Below are positions 20,427-31,902 of a stretch of DNA of 64,000 nucleotides, one piece after another. Source of the DNA: Owenia fusiformis (taxonomy: Eukaryota > Annelida > Polychaeta > Sabellida > Oweniidae). The notes under the pieces were generated by a model. The model saw only the letters and a list, made by a program, of their open reading frames with translations, searched no databases and was not told the origin of the DNA. Location of the stretch: contig CAIIXF020000008.1 in assembly GCA_903813345.2 (NCBI GenBank), forward strand, positions 31,398,867 to 31,462,866, in the 5' to 3' direction. Each line of letters starts with the position of its first letter. Position 1 is the stretch's first letter. The position numbers and the translations under genes were made by a program.

Positions 20427-20570
20427 TTAAGTGATTTGCAAGGGAATTTTATTATATTATTTCTCTAAAAATATAGTCATAAATTTCATGCAGTGATTAG
20501 ACACCCATTTTGGCAACATGAAGTGTTAAACCGGAAGTGTTAAAGCCTTTTAATGTTTGAATCTTTATTT

Positions 20571-21300
20571 TGATGATTTTTTTAAATCGTAAAACATAGA
20601 CTGGTTTCAGTAGTATATGGGCGATTCAGAAGGCCAGTTCGTTTGCCAAAATTATGGAGAGGTTGTATAACCTGTTTTTTACACCGTTTCATAATTTTAC
20701 TTGGGTAACCTTTCCCTTAGCTTAAATGTCCAAGGTAAATATTGTTGAACCATTTAAATATAATTTGTAATGGCTTAGAAAACTAAGTTGTTCGGGGATT
20801 TTTGAAATTGAAAAAAGTCATAGGTCCTTTAATTTCCAAAAAATTGAATTTCCAGTCATTTTAGCAGCAACAGCTTAGATATTTAGATTATCATATAGTA
20901 TTTTGTACACTCCATTGGACAGATCAAGTAAAAATTTTGATGATTTTTTAAGTCGTCAAACATAAACCGGTTTCAGTAGTATAGGGCGATTTAGAAGCGA
21001 GTTCGTTTGCCAAAATCATGGAGGGGTTGTATAACCTGTTGCTTACACCGTTTCATGAAATCGCTTGGGCAACCTTTCCCTTAGCTTATATGTCCAAGGT
21101 AAATATTGTTGAACCATCTAAATATAATTTGTAATGGCTTAGAAAAGTTGTTCGGAGATTTTTCTTATTGACATTAAAAAGGCATTGGTCCTTTACTTTC
21201 CAAAAATTTGAATTTCCAGTCATTTTAGCAGCAAAAGCTTAGATATTTAGAGTATCATATAGTATTTTGTACACTCCATTGGATAGATCAAGTAAAAGTT
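20571..21300. repeat. Tandem duplication, period about 363 bp
   Basis: GTTCGTTTGCCAAAAT, CTTTCCCTTAGCTTA, GTCCAAGGTAAATATTG and TCCAGTCATTTTAGCAGCAA occur twice in the same order. Copy 2 has a single, shortened unit near 51510-51715. Confidence 0.8.
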
Positions 21301-21603
21301 TGTTATTTTAACAATATTTAGTTTCATTTTTATCCATATGTTATAAATTGTGGGGTTCATATCCCTATGTTAAGTCCAAACATCCTTATTGAAATCCCCA
21401 TTTTCGTAGAGCAAGTGCTATGTAGTGCAATTTATTATTTGGACCAACGAAACAATAACATACAAGGCAAAGCAAAAAATTGTGTTTTATGAAAAAAGAA
21501 CTCCACAGCACAAGTATATATAACAATCAATTATAAATTACAATTATATTTCTGTTTAACTACAAACATGCATAAATAGTGATCAGCTACACGTAACATA
21601 ATA

Positions 21604-22696
21604 TAGTAGCCCGGACAGAATTGTTCAATGGTCACTTTTTCTTCAATAACTTTTTTAATTTTCAATATTATCAAAATCTGATTACATATTTGAAAAGTAG
21701 ATTACATATTTGAAAACTAGTACTAAAAATATTTAAGGAACATCTCTTAATTAAATGATATTATAGGCGTTAATAGTATGAGTGGCGCAAATACATAATT
21801 CACCATTTTGTCTCATATTTGTTCAAAATGACGGCATATTTCGTGGTTTGAATGTTCAGTTGAAAGTTAATATTTAAGAAATGGCATAGGCCTACGAAAT
21901 CATGTAGACTGCTGCTTTGGTATGAGGTAATGACTGCATTTATAGCCTTTTGTTTTCAATTGACTTGTATGTATACCGGTACTTAAAAAGGTTTGTAAAT
22001 TGTATGTACAGTATATTGGTAAGGTCGCAGGACTAAAGTTTTTTGGCCATTCCATTGTTACTCGTAGTGGATAAGTTGTTTAACCTGTGCAACTATAGGG
22101 TCATACTGCCACAGTTTGTAATGTTTTCCCAGTCAAACACTTCTTAACCCATCCTTGGCATGCATGTGAATTGTTCTTCAGCTTTTCAATGGCCTCTGAG
22201 ATGGCTGTTTGGAGCTCTTGAAAAGATTGAGGACCTACTCTCGTCACACCCCGCACATTGGGGCGCCACCTTTTCACATCCTCTTGAAAACAAGCCCAAA
22301 CATTTCAATAGAGTTGATTTCCTATACCCTTGGAGGGAGTTGACTTTTTGTATTTGATGATTGGTGAGTTGCTGCATCAGGATTGTAATAGTGGCACCAT
22401 GTCCCTATAGTCCTGTGACAATCTTTAAATATTACCTTTCAACTGAACGTTCAAATTCACAAAATATGCCGCCATTTTGAACAAATATGAGACAAAATGA
22501 TGAATTATGTATTTGCATCAGTCATACGATGTACACCTATAATATCAATAAATTAAGAGATGTTCCGTAAATATGTTTTTTGTATGTCAGAACTTTACTC
22601 TAGTCTTCAAATATGTAATAAGATTTTAATAATACTGAAAATTAAAAAAGTTATTAAAGAAAAAGTGACCATTGAACGATTCTGTCTGGGCTACTA
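21604..22696. mobile_element. 1.09 kb foldback element
   Basis: Ends TAGTAGCCCGGACAGAAT and ATTCTGTCTGGGCTACTA; inverted arms of roughly 270-300 bp include GTTCAATGGTCACTTTTTCT and a CAAAATGACGGCATATTT block with its complement near 22465. A unique-looking middle (about 21900-22430) has no clear gene, though it contains a CCCGCACATTGGGGCGCCAC patch. Confidence 0.75.
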
Positions 22697-23183
22697 TGTA
22701 CAATATACAATATACCTAACAAAATGGATGCATCCGAAACCAACTTGTCTTCCAATAAACTATTTCCTGATGCAGCCATCTTACACAACTTTGGCATGGG
22801 GAATACTCAACCAACCATGGTGTTGTTGATTGGAAGTTTGACTCAGTCTGCTGCACAGCCCCCGAAAACGAGTACTTGTATATCATTGAAATGACTCGCA
22901 CTTAGATTGGTATATTTTCGGTATGTGCATAAACAATCATGAGTCGAACATGTCAATGATACTTAAAATCTTTGGGGTAAATCCCAAAAGTAATAAAGAC
23001 ATGAAATGGTTTATGTATAGCTTAACATCACTAAACATGATAAGGTCTGTAAACAAAGTTCATCAAAGTTACTCTCCCAAATCATTAAATATGTAAAGTA
23101 TCCATACTATCACTGACAACAGTGGCTTTTGATTAAGAAGACAAGAGACAAGTTGGCTATGGTCCATCGGGTAGTGAACTGGG

Positions 23184-23295
23184 AGGTTTTGGATACAGGG
23201 TTTATCCCAAGGGAAATATGTGTATCTCCCGAGAGATCGCAGGACCGAGGCAGATATACATATTTCCCGAGGGATAAATTCTGTATCCGAAACCG
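23184..23295. repeat. 112 bp palindrome with GC-rich centre
   Basis: GGTTTTGGATACAGGGTTTA faces TAAATTCTGTATCCGAAACC, then AAGGGAAATATGTGTATCTC faces its near-complement. Centre CCCGAGAGATCGCAGGACCG. Same style as the palindromes at 10165 and 25503. Confidence 0.75.
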
Positions 23296-23540
23296 ACCGT
23301 ACACAACAGATTCTTTCCATACCTATTGAGGTTCTAGGTACAATATACCTCATTATACCTGCATTTTCTTAGTGTTCAAAAGTAGTTTTGAAGTTTGTGA
23401 AATTTTCACTCATATATCGAGCAGGTCAATGGATTGATATCAAAAAGTTCAAATTTACAGCCTAAGTTTGAAATATAATTAATATTTCATGAATTGAGTA
23501 AATTGAGTTCGCTTTTCAGGAGCGGGACCGGTGTAAAGGG

Positions 23541-25014
23541 GTAGGTGGTCGTATCAAAGGAGCACGTAGGTTATCGCAAACAATTTCAGAAGGTTATATC
23601 TTGGATCGTGACTATTTTCTGACAATGAAGACAGATTTATTTTTTAGATCAATTCATTATCTCAAAGAAAAGTATATACAGTATTAATAAAGTCAAACAA
23701 ACTCGAAGATATTTAACGAGCAATCAACCCATCAACACACTTTTTCAAAGATGTTGACCTCATTTCACCAAAAATGCAATCATTTTTTACAATGTTTAAT
23801 GCATTACTATTCTTTATTTTGATGTATCAAATAGTTCTTGAAAGAAAAACGTAATTGCTTTAAAGATTCTCGCAATCTTTATCCAGTCAGCGTTTGCGAG
23901 TGTGTCGGCTTACGTATAAAAGGCGAATCCAACTCAAATCCATGCAGGGGTGTATGAGGTACTCGAATAGGAAAGAGCTCGTGAAATCTGAATTTACATG
24001 CACATGGTCAATGTTTACACATGTTTGGAGTTATTGAAGAAAATGTGATATGGGTGTGGTTCCGGATTTGAAGTCATTGCTGGAAAATATGATTTTAATA
24101 CGTGAAATTATATCTATACATACAGCACTAAAAATAACAGTACACATGAAGTACATGTATGATTGTGTCAAGAAATATTTGAAACCCTTACGGAAAATTC
24201 TGTCTGCATTTTGTCACCATTGCTCTTTCTTCCCGCATTCTAGTGCTGTTTGAATGAATATATTAATAAATGTATTTCTAACTAAAATATATCACTTTTT
24301 TTTTATAAACCACAACATTTAGATCATAAAAAAATTATTCAATACTTGAGTGAGCACGATATGCAAGGGTTACTAAGTTGACACAGTAAGTGACCACTGA
24401 TATTGTGTTAGTCCATGCACACAGCGTATTCTGCTAATATACACTTGGTAACACCCCCACTTTCATAGTGAAGCGACTAATTGGTTTATGTTTACGTTTT
24501 AATGTGTTTTGGGTTCCTTGTTACAGCAAGGGGGGCCAGTAAAGTAGACTAACATGTTTGCATGGCAAATTTTGATCGAATATGTGAGACACTTCAAGAT
24601 AAGGGTTCCCCATGTTATTTCTCCATTGAAAAAGCTCATGCTATCCATTGGTTTCAGTTCATTTTGGTCATCCAAATTCAGTATCTTTAAAGTCCCTGGA
24701 GCAATCAACTTTTCATTTTAGGAAATCGAACATGTCTCAAAGCACATTCTAATTATGCATTCAACAATATAATAAAAGGTTGCATTTTTGGTGAAAATTG
24801 GCTCAACATTTTTGAAAAAGTATATTGATTGGTCCATTGCCCCTTCAATATCACTTAGGTCTGATTAACTAAATTATCATCATATATACTTTTCTTGAAG
24901 ATAATGAATGGATCTAAAAGATACACCCATGTTCATGATCAGAACATATTCATAATTCAATTTAAAATCGTTTGAAATTGTTTGCGATAACCTACGTGTT
25001 CCTTTTGGTCCTAC
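23541..25014. mobile_element. 1.47 kb foldback element
   Basis: GTAGGTGGTCGTATCAAAGG and CACGTAGGTTATCGCAAACA at the left face CGATAACCTACGTGTTCC and TTTGGTCCTAC at the right. Further inside, GATCAATTCATTATCTCAAA (23656) faces GATAATGAATGGATC (24900). No transposase seen. Confidence 0.65.
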
Positions 25015-25070
25015 TCTCTATTGATTTACATGGTGACCTAATTACAATTATTTTCATTATTTATACACAG

Positions 25071-25161
25071 TCTTTTACATCGGGATGGATACAGCGTGTC
25101 CCAGACCTTGGCGATCGCTCCCAAGATAACACTATTTATCCCATACTTGGACGTGTTACAG
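25071..25161 (+). other. Exon-like segment of unknown gene
   Basis: A pyrimidine-rich tract with TTATACACAG precedes 91 bases that are open in two frames and end at a GTACAT donor-like site. One frame gives SFTSGWIQRVPDLGDRSQDN and onward to GRVT. No partner exon was found, so this is only a candidate. Confidence 0.2.
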
Positions 25162-25195
25162 GTACATAAAGCCAGTTGCTTTACGTCCCGCTCCG

Positions 25196-25224
25196 AGCGG
25201 GCAGATATAGTATATCTGCCCGCT
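25196..25224. repeat. 29 bp palindrome
   Basis: AGCGGGCAGATATAG facing TATATCTGCCCGCT, preceded by another small hairpin (CCGCTCCGAGCGG). Confidence 0.8.
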
Positions 25225-25502
25225 ACGTCATAATCGTCGCTCGCATATTTGTTCATAATTTGTAACGTTCGCGTAATGACTGTAAACGACAATGGAGAAA
25301 ACACAGACAATCGGGATCTGTTTGATAGCAAGGAGCATCCACTTAATCAATCAAAAATTCGAGAAAATAAATATGGGAATATTTGAGAGAACAGGAAAAT
25401 CCACCCACGGCCAAGAAAACAAAACTGGACATGAATATTCTAAAATATTTCCACGATTGAACAATGTGAACCAGATGACCAAGATTGGTATGGGATAAAC
25501 AT

Positions 25503-25644
25503 ATTATCCTATAGTCGGTTCAGGATATTGGGATTATCCCTTGGCCAATATAACATATTTTCCCTCGGGACCTGCGGCCCTCGGGCAAATATATTATATT
25601 AGCCTCGGGATAATCCCAATATCCTGAACCTCATATAGGATAAT
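25503..25644. repeat. 142 bp palindrome with GC-rich centre
   Basis: TTCAGGATATTGGGATTATC faces GATAATCCCAATATCCTGAA, with ATTATCCTATAG outside. Centre CCCTCGGGACCTGCGGCCCTCGGG. Confidence 0.85.
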
Positions 25645-25854
25645 CTCTATATATTTCCTCTCGTTATGTACCTCAGTAGGTATGCAATATACACAATAGC
25701 TTTATGAAAATTTTGAAATGCATGTCGGCGGTTCCCACAATCAATAACTGTGATAATGTTTTTATGTACGACAGGACCCAAAATATAACTTTGCATAATG
25801 TGCATTTGAACAGTTACATAATGTACTACATACTATCATAAAAACTCCCAAGTA

Positions 25855-27080
25855 CTCCAAAGAACTACAGTTTGGTTTACGGTCATTCATGGAGACATTA
25901 AGCTTGCAATGTTTTTCACAACGTAAACCGTGAACGCAAAGCCAACGAATCAATACAGTAATGTGTATAGCTTGCATTCAAAACAAGCGCTAATATTAGT
26001 CCAAAAAGTACTTCAGATACCCGATCAGATTCATCAATTTCTTGTTTAGAACGGGAGATTTACAATTTCACGTTGGTGTCAACAGGTATCATTATACTCA
26101 TGTATATTGATTACTATCACTGGTGATCCGCTCGATTACGCTGGTCACCGAAACGGTTCGTTTTGGCAACACAGTGGAGAGGTTAAGCTTTGCATTATAT
26201 AATCGAAACTGAACCTGTACGTATCACTCGACCATATACAAATTCATGTAGGTAGCCTTCTCATATAAATAGCCGTTCAAATCCAGTGTTTGTTTAGATT
26301 CCACCATAGCGTGTATTGATTCTATAGTATGTCATTGATGCGGTTTTATAGCTGGTTTTCTAATACATATTTTAAACGAGCTCGTTTCGTAAGATTTTTG
26401 GCGCTAAATCATGCATGACATACATCATCGTGTTCAGCAAGAATTCAACTGTGCATCGAAATCAAAATTGACAGCATAGTGTTCAATAGACACGAGTAAA
26501 ATGGTTCCCGTTGACCCAACGTCAAATTTCAAAATCTCCCGTTCTAAACCCGAAACTCTGAAGCTGAAAGAGTATCTGAAGTAGACTAAGCGCGCATAAA
26601 ACTATGAGCGCTCGATACATTCCTTTGTTAATTGTTGTACTTTGCGTTCACGGTTACGTTGTGAAAAACATCGTTAGCTTAACCTCTCCAGTGTCGGAAC
26701 GTGAAGGTACGATTTTTGATTTTCCTTATTTCACGCATTGTAGGCAGAATCCCCACGACGTTTTTCTCACAAACGTATATCAGTATTATATGATATGTTT
26801 TAGAAAATGTACATGTTTGCAAAAAATAGCTCTGAAGACAATATAATCGTCGATTTAATTCCTCACTTAAGTTACATAAACGGTTTTGGTTAAAAGTGCA
26901 GATCTTAACTGTTTTTTGAAAAACAGTTTATGTAACTTAAGTGAAAAATTAAACGATTCTGTCGTCTTCTGAACTATTTGTTCGCAAATATGTACATTTT
27001 CTTTAACATAAATGTCGTGGGAATTCTGCCTACAACGTGTGAAATAAGGAAAAAGGAAAAATCGTACCTTCGATGTTCCT
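25855..27080. repeat. Nested inverted repeats with exon-like arms
   Basis: Two inverted relations overlap. First, 25855-26090 (minus) matches 26500-26710 (plus), both with a start codon and a short hydrophobic stretch (VLCVHGYVVKNI plus, WLCVHGLRCEKH minus, the latter after a one-base shift). Second, 26700-26870 matches 26900-27070 inverted, both carrying GAAGGTACGATTTTT and a TCCTTATTTCACRCRTTGTAGGCAG block. A further copy of a short peptide-like segment lies at 26115-26185. It could be a foldback that captured exons, or plain non-coding palindromes. Confidence 0.5.
26604..26706 (+). other. Candidate signal-peptide exon
   Basis: ATG, then SARYIPLLIVVLCVHG, a plausible secretory signal (short N-region, hydrophobic core), ending at GAAG followed by GTACGA, a possible phase 1 donor. 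No downstream exon identified. Sits inside an inverted repeat, so it may be fortuitous. Confidence 0.25.
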
Positions 27081-27179
27081 GCTTTTTGTTACCAAAATGA
27101 CCGTTTCGGTAACCAGCGAAATCGAGTAGATCACCAGAGACTATGGTGGCAATTTTGATTTCGATGCACACATTTTGTT

Positions 27180-27503
27180 ACTTAATCACTGATTTTATTT
27201 CTAGTACATCTTGAAATATGAATGTTAAAGACGAAAACCAGTTGAACTTGATATTGTTGATTATTCGGTTCCGAGTTCCATTGATTTCAATGGGTTTTCA
27301 CGATACCTTTGTGTGTATTCCTGGAAAATGCATAGCTTCAGTTCTAGAAAAGCTATTACCTTGATTTTGCTTTATTTGAAAAATAATAGATTGTTCTTGT
27401 AGCAATTAAGTATAGCATTATAGCACCAGAACATTTTATTTAGAAAGAAAATTAACAATTAATCACAACATGCATGTCAAAAATCCTAACGTTGCTTTTC
27501 CAG
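27180..27503. other. Upstream region of gene 2, with candidate 5' UTR acceptor
   Basis: Conserved upstream of gene 3 (51740-52066). No TATA box or initiator that I would trust. GCTTTTCCAG at 27494-27503 could be the acceptor of a 5' UTR intron; the same site precedes gene 3 exon 1. Confidence 0.35.
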
Positions 27504-27533
27504 GTTTTTGATAGCTGAAGGAGAGATCGTAAG

Positions 27534-27597
27534 ATGGCCTTCTTCCATCCTATAGTGATGTTATTGGTGATGCTCGGATTGACCACTGCTAAGACAG
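27534..27597 (+). CDS. Gene 2 exon 1: signal peptide
   Basis: ATG to donor GTGAAT, 64 bp, ends in phase 1. Encodes MAFFHPIVMLLVMLGLTTAK, a textbook secretory signal with probable cleavage after TTA. This ATG is chosen because the homologous exon in gene 3 has the same start and frame and it joins in phase to exon 2. Confidence 0.85.
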
Positions 27598-27986
27598 GTG
27601 AATAAAAGGCTCGAGATACCAATTCTCCAATAATGAAATTACAAGTCATTTCCATTGTAAATGTACTTCAAGTGGTTTATTAAACCATCACATAACCACT
27701 GGGTAATAGGTTAAACAATACAATATAACATATTGCCAGCCTTACTAAAATAGAATTTACATATTTCAATTATAGTACTACGGCCAAGGCCATTTGTGTC
27801 CAAAGCACCTAGATTCTATTTGACTTTAGATTCTTGTAGGGGACCCCAAGGTATGAAAAAAAGTTTGTGAACCCTTGCAAAGCAGGCTCAAAAGTGTGGA
27901 GTCAGCAAATTTTATCATTTTCGAGTCGGAGTTTGACTATATGCTAGAAACTATTTAATATCTCATTTGAGGATGTTGCAATTATA

Positions 27987-28952
27987 GGGTGTCCGGAAAG
28001 AAGATACAAATGCTCTAATTTCAGGAGATTTACCTGTTATGAGATGAAATTGCTCTAGAATGTAGAATGACATGATCAAAATATATCCTGCAACCAGGCA
28101 ACTGTCATGACTCTAAAAAGTTATGGTTGTTATGGTAATGGGAGTCGAGGGTAAGTGGAGCAACGTCACAACTGTGTTCTACAAATGACCATCTATTCCC
28201 ATATTATATCAAATTATGTACAACCACAGCATAGGGATTAGTAGTAATGTAACATTATTTGATCATTTTATATTACTACTATCATTATATATTCAGTATT
28301 TTCCTCATTTTCTATACATTCTTGGTGCATCTTGACCTGCGATTCAAAGACCTGACAAAACCGTTGCTATCCATCTCTCAAATTGCTGATAACATTGGCT
28401 TCCAGCTGAGTCTCATTTGTATTTTGAACTTTTTACAAATATTGCTTTCCAATGGTCATTAAGGTAGAAGTCTAAAGATGCTTTATCAGGTGAATATGGG
28501 GCATTGTATAGAAAGGTTTAATGTCAAGACACTCCATTGTAAGATTTGTTTTTTGCTTTGTGAATTGGTGCATTGTGGAGATGCAATATTGACTTTCCTA
28601 CTAATGGCCAGGGACCATTCTTCTAGGCACTTGTATAATATTTCTTTCATTTTACTGGTTAGTGACATAACATAGTTCTGATAAGTAGCAATGACATAGA
28701 TAGAAAATACAACAAAAAACACTGTTTCAAATGGTTGTCTTTAGAAATTCTTCACTTTTTAGCGTTGTTCTGGAACTGCTCCGCATACCTCATAACAACT
28801 GTAACTTGAATACATTTAGACTATATGTGATGAAAGTTGGTAGATATATTGTAATATTGTTCCCCTACAATCTGTAGCAATTTCATTTCAAAATACCCAA
28901 ATTTCTTAAAATAAGAGTATTTGTATCTTTACTTTCCGGACACTAGACCCTG
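27987..28952 (-). mobile_element. Tc1/mariner/IS630-type element, decayed
   Basis: 966 bp between TA dinucleotides (27985-27986 and 28953-28954). Ends GGGTGTCCGGAAAGAAGATA and the complement-like ACTTTCCGGACACTAGACCC. Gene 3 has the empty site (CAATTATAAGAAACATTG near 52555). On the minus strand near 28600-28440 are frameshifted transposase-like strings NAPIHKAK and FYNAPYSPDKASLDFY, matching the second-Asp and PPYSPDLNPIE regions of this superfamily. Non-functional. Confidence 0.65.
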
Positions 28953-29214
28953 TATAATGATTTGGTAGAGATATGGGTTAATTTGTCCCATATATAATTT
29001 CTCTTCAAAACTTTTTAATCAGTCGATAGAAATTGTATATCATTATATCATTATAAAAAATGTGTTATTCTAGAAAATCATAAAGGCAAAATGTTTTCTC
29101 ATAGAGCTTTGTATTGCAAATATATAAATTGGTTTTATAACCAAGAGTATTTTGATTACATAGGTCATAGCCTATCACAGAAAATAATGTGTGTCTGTAG
29201 ATCATGTCCGTTGT

Positions 29215-30480
29215 GCTTCCTCTGACTTGAACTGGTGTGTTTGAGCGTTACAATTCGCTGCCTCTAGTGAGATCGACTATCAAAACCTTTTTCGGGTTGA
29301 TTGTCTAGTTCTTTGATCGTCTTCGTGACGCGTGTGCTCCAAAGGCAATATGGAGTACACTTACAAGGGTTTAAATAATCTGCATTGGACTGCAATTTAA
29401 CAGATGACAGATAATGGCGAACAAATGATCAAAATTCTATATTTGAAAATATATAAAGTGTCAAAAAGTGCGATACAATACTCTCGTTTTAGCAAAAGAT
29501 TTAACTGATCTATCAAATGGGAAAAAATCTGCTTTTCGAACATGGAACCTGAAAGGAAGACCTAGAGATCCCAATAATCGCGATTGGATACGACACAAGA
29601 ACGCATCATGATGCCTGAGGCAAGAACTGCTCAAAACTGAAGAAGCTGTATGAGCTTGAGTGCAAAAAATGGACACTGCTGGAGAAATCAGTATGAAGAG
29701 GTTCTGGTACATTGTGAAACGACTCAGAGAAAGAGGTAAAGGAACTTCAGCTATCAGAAACTAAAAAGGGGAAATCAGACGATGAAGATTTCTGACAAGA
29801 GGGGAAGGAGTATTTTAGCAGACCAATGTCCCCCACAATAAATGATAGCAACGACAACTATCATGAATGTCACTTAATTAACATATTTGATGATATGGTA
29901 GAAGAAAGCATGACTAATGAAGATAATATTCATTTAGAGAACCCATAAGCCTTTAATGAAATGGAGAAGCTGATAAACACTCTGTCGAGGAATAAAGCTA
30001 CGGGTTGGGATGAAATAAGTACAGACAAATTCAGTATGCAATCAGTATGACAATCATAAAGAAATAACACTTGTTTCAACATATTTGTAAATATTAGAGA
30101 AGCTCGTGGCTAAGTATGAATGTTAAATCATCAGAAGAAATGTCGTGTTTACAAGCTGCAAATGCGGGAAAACATCGTGCCTTCACACTTCTTTTTAATA
30201 AAAGAGGCCATAAGCCATGGGTTGGAGATTGGAGAAGACGTAGTTGTGGCGCCAGTCGACATCCGTAAAGCGTTTGACAGTGTGTGGCATGCAGGTCTAT
30301 TGTACACGATCTTCAATGCTAGAATTAATGGGAAACTCTGGAGAATCTTACGTTCAAGTTATATGGATAATAAATGTGCAATATGATGTAGATTAGATGT
30401 TCCCGGAACCTTTTTTGTATTTACCCTGGTGTCCACCAAGGTGGTATCGGTCCTGTAAATTATTATAACTAATTGCATTG
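29215..30480 (+). pseudogene. LINE remnant, unsplit copy, intron 1 of gene 2
   Basis: Same remnant as at 380-1346 plus 4252-4555, here without the 2.9 kb foldback. LINTLSRNKATGWDEISTDK (about 29970) is followed by RT fragments and then DIRKAFDSVWHAGLL (about 30258) and a GVHQGGIG-like motif-B region. Frameshifts and stops throughout. It runs up to the exon 2 acceptor region. Confidence 0.75.
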
Positions 30481-30488
30481 TTCTGCAG

Positions 30489-30581
30489 AGTCTCCCTGCA
30501 ATGCGGGTATTTCTATTCCCTGGAACGGTGGTTACCAGTGCATTTGTCCGCCCAACAAACAAGGCAAGAACTGCAGTGAAG
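30489..30581 (+). CDS. Gene 2 exon 2: reduced EGF unit
   Basis: Acceptor TTCTGCAG, donor GTGTGT, 93 bp. SPCNAGISIPWNGG, then YQCICPPNKQGKNC. As in gene 1, EGF cysteines 1 and 3 are missing. Unlike genes 1 and 3 there is no relic duplicate next to it. Confidence 0.85.
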
Positions 30582-30920
30582 GTGTGTACTTAATGAAGTA
30601 GTGAACCTACGACATATTTCATTGACTGGTTTTTCTTATTTTCACACATCGTTGGGTTTCAAAATACTTTTGAAATGAAATAAAGAAGCCTACTTGCTAT
30701 TGGGCTGCCAGTTAAAATTAAAAAGAATGTTTAATTTTTTGTCCAGCTTGGGGAGCAGTTTTGTATTTTAGTTTTGAGAAATTTTATTCTCTTAATTTCT
30801 GAAAAGGCTGTTTTAGAGTCTCCAAGTATTTTATGCAGTTTTGAATGTTCAACAAATTTTTAAACAAACATTTTAACAAATCTTTTAAATGTTTCTATAA
30901 TAAATACAACTTATCTTCAG

Positions 30921-30959
30921 ATGTTCCTGATGCTGGTAATTGTACCTGGCCTGGGAATG
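30921..30959 (+). CDS. Gene 2 exon 3: linker exon
   Basis: 39 bp, acceptor ATCTTCAG, donor GTAAGT. Same 13 codons as gene 1, including the NCT sequon; the only changes are silent. Confidence 0.75.
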
Positions 30960-31290
30960 GTAAGTCGTACAAAACATAATGAACCATTATTCATCAATTG
31001 TACAAAATGTGTCTGAAATATCACCTGTATGATATCTACATTTGCTTGTGTTTCTTCCTATTTTAAATCAGCATATCAGACATAACGTATAGCACAATAA
31101 CTCCAAATAGTGGAGAACAACACAGTATATGATATGATTAAGAATATGCTTTATGTCACCGCCAGGGAATGATTATTTCTGAACTTTTCCTCTGTTTAAA
31201 CAGCGTTTGTAGCTACTCCATCGAATTGTGAGGAATTGTAAAGTGCGGCTTGCTCAGCGTAAGTTGCACTTATATTAATTCTGTTTCTAG

Positions 31291-31407
31291 AAAACGCATG
31301 TTCCTCAGCACCCTGTCATGGGGAGGACGCTGTGTGCATCAACACTTTTGGCGGAAATTATAAATGCTTATGCCCACCTGGGACAAACGGCAATCGTTGT
31401 GGTGAAG
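31291..31407 (+). CDS. Gene 2 exon 4: EGF domain
   Basis: 117 bp, acceptor GTTTCTAG, donor GTATGG. Six cysteines as in gene 1; differences include AVC for AMC and NGNRC for NGDRC. Confidence 0.9.
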
Positions 31408-31635
31408 GTATGGAAATCCGAATTCTTGAAGTGAAATCATGTGTACACTGCATACAGGGCGATACAAAAATGCCAACAACATAATGTTGCATAAATTTTT
31501 GTCTACATGATATGCCATCAACCTTTTGTAACATATCATTTTCAATACTAATGCTTTTTGCTAAGCAAGTCCATTCAATTAAACAGAAGATGATATAGTT
31601 GTCATTAATAAAATCTTTAAAACAGTCCACTCGCA

Positions 31636-31875
31636 TAGCTCGATCAGGGATAACGCGAGTATCAATTATGCAATTATGCACAGATTCGATCCCCGGTACA
31701 GGCAACACTTAATTTGTTTGCGTAAAGTACTTCAGGGTGTTTGACTGAGTGGTCCACAAATCTTACAAAAAGCCATGGTCTTTACTTCTAAGTCTGTGTA
31801 TGAGTTCAAATAAATGAACACAGTGCTCTTTCAAGGAGGGGTTCTTGGGTCTGCCTTACAGTCTTTATGATAGTA
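31636..31875 (+). mobile_element. tRNA-derived SINE copy
   Basis: B-box-like AGATTCGATCCCCGG at 31682, a better match to a tRNA T arm than in copy 1, then the shared body with GTGTTTGACTGAGTGGTCCA and TTGGGTCTGCCTTAC. Confidence 0.6.
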
Positions 31876-31902
31876 TCAGAATTTGAAAATATCAATTATC
31901 GT

